Source: Xanthobacter dioxanivorans
GTDB taxonomy: Bacteria; Pseudomonadota; Alphaproteobacteria; Rhizobiales; Xanthobacteraceae
Assembly: GCF_016807805.1 (NCBI RefSeq)
Contig: NZ_CP063363.1
Location: forward strand, 62,001 to 126,000
Reading direction: 5' to 3'
DNA length: 64,000 nt
Below, piece after piece: positions 61,035-64,000 of this stretch. The stretch's first letter is position 1; each line of letters opens with the position of its first letter. The position numbers and the translations under genes are program-made. The notes beneath the pieces are model-generated. The model saw only the letters and a list, made by a program, of their open reading frames with translations, did no database searches and was not told where the DNA came from.

Positions 61035-62063
61035 TCATCCTCCGCCCTCGCGGGCAAAAAATCGCTCCAAAAGCGCCGGCAGCTCCTCCTCGACGAAGTC
61101 GCTGAACGCCGGCGCATACTCCGTCGCGACCGCAAGCTTGATATCGCCCATGGAGAAGGTCGCCTTTCCGACAACCTGTCCTGATGGGGCTTTCATCTCG
61201 ACGTGGGTCCGCGTTCGGCTCGCAGGCTTCTTCAGCGCAGCGAGAGCGTGCTTGAACCTTTCATCCGATGGCTGTCCGGAAACCTTGTCAGCTGACAAGG
61301 TTTCGCGCACCCGAGCCAGCGCCGACGGATCTTCACCAAGGGCCGACGCCAGCGAGATCCACCGTGGCCGGCCGACCTTCGGCGCGCGGCCGATCGCCTC
61401 GATCACGTCCACGGGAATCGCACGGCAAACGGATCTCATGCGCGCCAATTCAGGATCATCAATCGACAACGCCGCCCGGATATCCCGTGCCTTGATGCCA
61501 GCCCCATCCATTCGCCACGCGAACAGCGCGCGCTCGATCCAGCTCAGGTCTTGCCGCGCGGCATTCTCTATGCCTTGCGCCACGACAAGCTCGCTGTCCG
61601 ACAATGACAGAATCGTCGCTTTGACTTTGATGCCAAGCTGCGATGCCGCCCGCCAACGGCGATGCCCATAGACAACCTGGTAGCGCCCTTCGGAGACAGG
61701 ATGCCGTCGAACCTGAATCGGGAGCTTTTGGCCCTCGTCCTGGATCAGCTTCTTTAGAGCCTCGAACGGGGTCTCGTCGTCATCGGGTAGCCTGTCCGGA
61801 AACGGCGATGGATCGATCAAGTTTGGATCGAGTTCAGAGCCTCCACCGGCCTCGACAAGCGCACGCAAATTGTCGCGCTCTTCTCGCAGCTCCGTCAACG
61901 ATCGCTGTGTTGCACCAATTACGCCCGCGCCAACGCGCGCGACCGGTTGCACCGGCGGCGTCGACGGATCCTTCGGTCCAGACGGAGCTGGAGCTTCCGC
62001 GTCCGGCTGCGAGAAGGCTCCAAAGTTCGCGAGAATCGACTTGCCTGCGGGACGTTTCGCCAT
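61035..62063 (-). CDS. repB: RepB partition protein (ParB type)
   Basis: The 342-residue protein contains PFEALKKLIQDEGQKLPIQV, the ParB motif YQVVYGHRRWRAASQLGIKV and VVAQGIENAARQDLSWIERA, followed by a helix-turn-helix region (LSIDDPELARMRSVCRAIPV). It binds parS and couples it to RepA. Its ATG overlaps the repA stop (ATGA at 62063). A perfect parS-like palindrome is encoded within its C-terminal third (61280-61303), where it forms codons for LSADK. Confidence 0.95.
   Translation of the reverse strand: MAKRPAGKSILANFGAFSQPDAEAPAPSGPKDPSTPPVQPVARVGAGVIGATQRSLTELREERDNLRALVEAGGGSELDPNLIDPSPFPDRLPDDDETPFEALKKLIQDEGQKLPIQVRRHPVSEGRYQVVYGHRRWRAASQLGIKVKATILSLSDSELVVAQGIENAARQDLSWIERALFAWRMDGAGIKARDIRAALSIDDPELARMRSVCRAIPVDVIEAIGRAPKVGRPRWISLASALGEDPSALARVRETLSADKVSGQPSDERFKHALAALKKPASRTRTHVEMKAPSGQVVGKATFSMGDIKLAVATEYAPAFSDFVEEELPALLERFFAREGGG
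61280..61303. promoter_or_regulatory. parS-like palindrome inside repB
   Basis: A 24-bp perfect palindrome contains the same 22-bp unit as at 60996-61017 (core CTTGTCAGCTGACAAG). It is encoded in frame within repB. Two parS copies 263 bp apart, one intragenic, may allow cooperative RepB loading. Confidence 0.7.
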
Positions 62064-63280
62064 CAGCTCCGCCCCCAGCTTTGCTTGATAAGACCGAGGA
62101 TCTGGTCGTTGACGGCGTCGATCGACTCACGGGCACGCTTCGCGGTCGTTGCCGAGATGTTGCCGGATTCAAGTTCATAGAGCGTGCGCTTCGCCAAGCC
62201 GGCGGTTTCGATCGCCGCGCTCTCAATGGCCGTCGACGTCAGCACATCCTCGGTGAAGAGATGGCGCAGCATCGAGACAACATGGACCTGTGAATGATCC
62301 ATGGGATCGTGCCTCGTGACGACATAGCGCAGGAAGTCCTGCCTCATCGTCGCGCCGGCATCCCGAACAACCGAAATCAGATCGCCCATCATGAGAAGGA
62401 ACTGGCTCATCGACATGACGTCGAGCATCGCAGGATGGACGGTGACGAGAAGGCCCGTCGCGGCGTAAATCGCGCCGAGCGTCAGAAAGCCGAGGGAAGG
62501 GGGGGTGTCCAAAATGACGACGTCATACCGATCCTCAACGTCCGCCAAGGCGAGACGCAACCGCTCGAAAAAGATGCTGTCATCGCCGTCCCGCCGCTGC
62601 TGCGACAGAAACCGGGGCGTCTCATGCTCATACTCCATGACCTCGATATTCCCCGGGATCAGATCGATACCGGTGAAGTACGTTGGCCTGATTATCTCAG
62701 AGATTGGCCGGCGCTCCTTGTCGTATCTCAGAGCCGCATAAATCGTCTCATTTTGCCGAACGTCCATTTCCGGCTGCGCGCCGAACATTGCGGAGAGCGA
62801 CGCTTGGGGATCGAGATCAATCGCCAGAACGCGATAGCCGTGCAGCGCCAGGTAGTGCGCTAGATGCGCACTCGTTGTCGTCTTGGCGCTGCCACCCTTG
62901 AAATTCGCGACCGCCAGAATTTGTAGGTGTTCGCCCTCGCGGCGATGCGGCAAGAATCTCAAGGCCTCCGCCGGGCGCTGGGCAGCAAAAAGTTCCCGAA
63001 GCTCGTTGATCTGCGCCAGCGTATAGACGCGATGATTGTTTTCCAGGCGGGCAGGGACCGGACCTTTTCCCTCGTTCGACATAAGCTTCAAGGTCGACTC
63101 CGGAATGGACGTCAGCCGAGACACCTCGTGGATCATGAAGGTTCTGAGGCTCTTCTGTGCGTCCGGCGGGTACATCTGCTGGCGCCGCGCCTGCAGGTGC
63201 TCCGAGAGCAAGCCAGCGTGCCGAACGATCTTGTCGGCGGGGTCTTCGCTCTGCATGCTGATTGCGGCTTGCACAGCCAT
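62063..63280 (-). CDS. repA: RepA partition ATPase (ParA type)
   Basis: The 405-residue protein has an N-terminal helical part with a helix-turn-helix (IHEVSRLTSIPESTLKLMSN), the deviant Walker A AVANFKGGSAKTTTSAHLAH near residue 125, and VLAIDLDPQASLSAMFGAQP plus DVVILDTPPSLGFLTLGAIY. It segregates the plasmid and represses the repABC promoter. The start at 63280 has AAGGA 12 nt upstream, a long spacing, so a downstream start at about 63256 is possible. It reads away from traI. Confidence 0.95.
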   Translation of the reverse strand: MAVQAAISMQSEDPADKIVRHAGLLSEHLQARRQQMYPPDAQKSLRTFMIHEVSRLTSIPESTLKLMSNEGKGPVPARLENNHRVYTLAQINELRELFAAQRPAEALRFLPHRREGEHLQILAVANFKGGSAKTTTSAHLAHYLALHGYRVLAIDLDPQASLSAMFGAQPEMDVRQNETIYAALRYDKERRPISEIIRPTYFTGIDLIPGNIEVMEYEHETPRFLSQQRRDGDDSIFFERLRLALADVEDRYDVVILDTPPSLGFLTLGAIYAATGLLVTVHPAMLDVMSMSQFLLMMGDLISVVRDAGATMRQDFLRYVVTRHDPMDHSQVHVVSMLRHLFTEDVLTSTAIESAAIETAGLAKRTLYELESGNISATTAKRARESIDAVNDQILGLIKQSWGRS

Positions 63281-63298
63281 TGTCGATTCCAGTCCTTA

Positions 63299-63396
63299 TT
63301 GTCGGCCTAAGTGCGACTTATCGGCCTTTGCCCGACAACAGCTAGGCCACGATTCTGCGGATGCGTCCAGCGCTTTAAGGTTAACGGCTCGTTAAC
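63299..63396. promoter_or_regulatory. repABC-traI intergenic inverted repeats
   Basis: TTGTCGG/CCGACAA (63299-63305 and 63332-63338) encloses repeated CGGCC motifs. GTTAACG-GCT-CGTTAAC (63380-63396) is a perfect 7-bp-arm palindrome. Both lie just upstream of repA and are candidate RepA/RepB operators. The 384-bp gap to traI otherwise shows no gene and no clear tra-box. Confidence 0.5.
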
Positions 63397-63664
63397 GCGA
63401 GACCTCGTCGGCCTTCCATTCCTGCCACTTTATCGCATTGAATCAGTTATTTAGCCGACCGCACAGCTCCGGCGCCAAGTGTAGCGACTAGTAAATCTAT
63501 TAGTGCTGGAAATCCGATTTCGGACGTTTCTCGGCCTCGATTTCCTCGTTCTTGGCGCGACTCAGCGCAGCTTCCGTCGAGTGGCACTCATAATTTCGCT
63601 AGTCGCGGCCATCAGCGCAAACGTGCCTCCTGTCTCCGAACACACTCGAATCGGAGCAATACTG

Positions 63665-64000
63665 ATGCGGGCACTGGCTATTCCTGCCGATACGCATAAT
63701 GACTTTGCTGATCTCGTCGATTCCATGCATCGACTTCGTGCCCGTGTCTTCAAGGATCGGTTGGGCTGGACGGTCGACGTGCGGGACGGCCGCGAAAGCG
63801 ACCAGTTCGACGGCTTCTCGCCGACCTACATCGTCGCGCTATCCTCCCGGTCGCAGATCGTCGGCTGCGCGAGGCTGCTGCCGGCGACCGGCCCGACCAT
63901 GATGGACGTGCTCTTCCCGGACCTCGGGGCCTCTGGCCTCTACAAGCCAAACGCCTTCATGATCGAGAGTTCCCGCTTTTGCGTCGACACGGCGCTCGAC
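63665..64000 (+). CDS. traI: TraI acyl-homoserine lactone synthase, LuxI family (3' end outside window)
   Basis: The first 112 codons are visible from ATG 63665 (GGAG seven nt upstream). Conserved LuxI residues are present: Arg and Trp in LRARVFKDRLGWTVDVRDGR, the aspartates of ESDQFDGFSPTYIVALSSRS, QIVGCARLLPATGPTMMDVL and the Glu-Ser-Ser-Arg-Phe block in FMIESSRFCVD. It makes the quorum signal that activates conjugation genes. In Ti-type plasmids traI heads the trb (mating channel) operon and is divergent from repABC, exactly as here, so trb genes should follow beyond 64000. Confidence 0.95.
   Translation, partial: MRALAIPADTHNDFADLVDSMHRLRARVFKDRLGWTVDVRDGRESDQFDGFSPTYIVALSSRSQIVGCARLLPATGPTMMDVLFPDLGASGLYKPNAFMIESSRFCVDTALD

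Noticed and set aside
63380-63396. Third parS site upstream of repA
   Set aside because: The palindrome GTTAACG-GCT-CGTTAAC is 17 bp, one base longer than the repABC consensus spacing. It was kept only as an operator candidate.
63281-63664. A tra-box for TraR binding before traI
   Set aside because: No 18-bp inverted repeat of the known type could be found by eye in the gap.

Overview
The window is high-GC alphaproteobacterial accessory DNA and is very probably part of a large repABC plasmid of a Hyphomicrobiales (rhizobial) bacterium. The right end carries repA-repB-repC on the minus strand, with a candidate counter-transcribed RNA and parS-like palindromes. A divergent LuxI-family traI gene is cut by the window edge, which is the Ti-plasmid-type layout. 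Most of the rest is layered mobile DNA with catabolic, conjugation, toxin-antitoxin and possible defence cargo.

Regions from left to right. (1) 1-8.5 kb: a sugar-type ABC importer operon (minus strand), a divergent CaiB/BaiF CoA-transferase and a FadR-type GntR regulator. Three GntR-like operator half-palindromes lie in the divergent promoter. Around them are an IS5-family insertion, decayed IS5 and IS6 remnants, and a creatininase gene cut off at its 5' end beside a TniA fragment. (2) 8.56-10.7 kb: a 712-residue ParB-like protein. (3) 10,848-14,073 and 36,407-39,632: two same-size copies (3,226 bp) of a resolvase-less Tn3-family element encoding identical transposases. (4) 14,074-36,406, between them: what looks like a complete circular mobilizable plasmid, linearised inside its own replication-type gene. 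The two halves of that gene lie at opposite ends of the segment and rejoin in frame through the 5-bp duplication GAACT. This captured plasmid holds a serine resolvase, a HigBA pair, a type III restriction-modification locus, a DUF6118-like protein, a MOBQ relaxase with an RSF1010-like oriT, an NYN protein, traD (frameshifted), traG, a second toxin-antitoxin pair, and parA with a ribbon-helix-helix partner. Its res gene is split by about 4.6 kb of foreign DNA carrying an IS1380 transposase, a zinc alcohol dehydrogenase and an SMP-30 lactonase.

(5) 39.7-46 kb: a plus-strand block AbiEi, AbiEii, T5orf172/GIY-YIG protein and DUF2971-like protein meets, with only 2 bp between stop codons, a minus-strand block DUF1403, ScpB and an abortive-infection-like protein. 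I regard this as the best candidate for an undescribed defence or plasmid-maintenance system. (6) 46.0-56.2 kb: two related TniA-TniB-TniQ transposons in tandem. The first is exactly bounded by terminal repeats and a CGCGC target duplication, and is itself hit by an IS3-family element. The second has a frameshifted tniA and a truncated resolvase. (7) 56.3-58.7 kb: a Phd/VapC toxin-antitoxin pair with a clear promoter-operator, an unknown protein and a XerC-like tyrosine recombinase. (8) 58.7-64 kb: an unknown protein, repCBA and partial traI.

Taken together, the replicon has its own repABC replication and partition, several maintenance devices and quorum-sensing conjugation control. It has also absorbed a second plasmid whose replication-type gene is broken, whose restriction subunit is lost but whose methyltransferase is open, and whose oriT and relaxase remain. 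No rRNA, tRNA or CRISPR array was seen.
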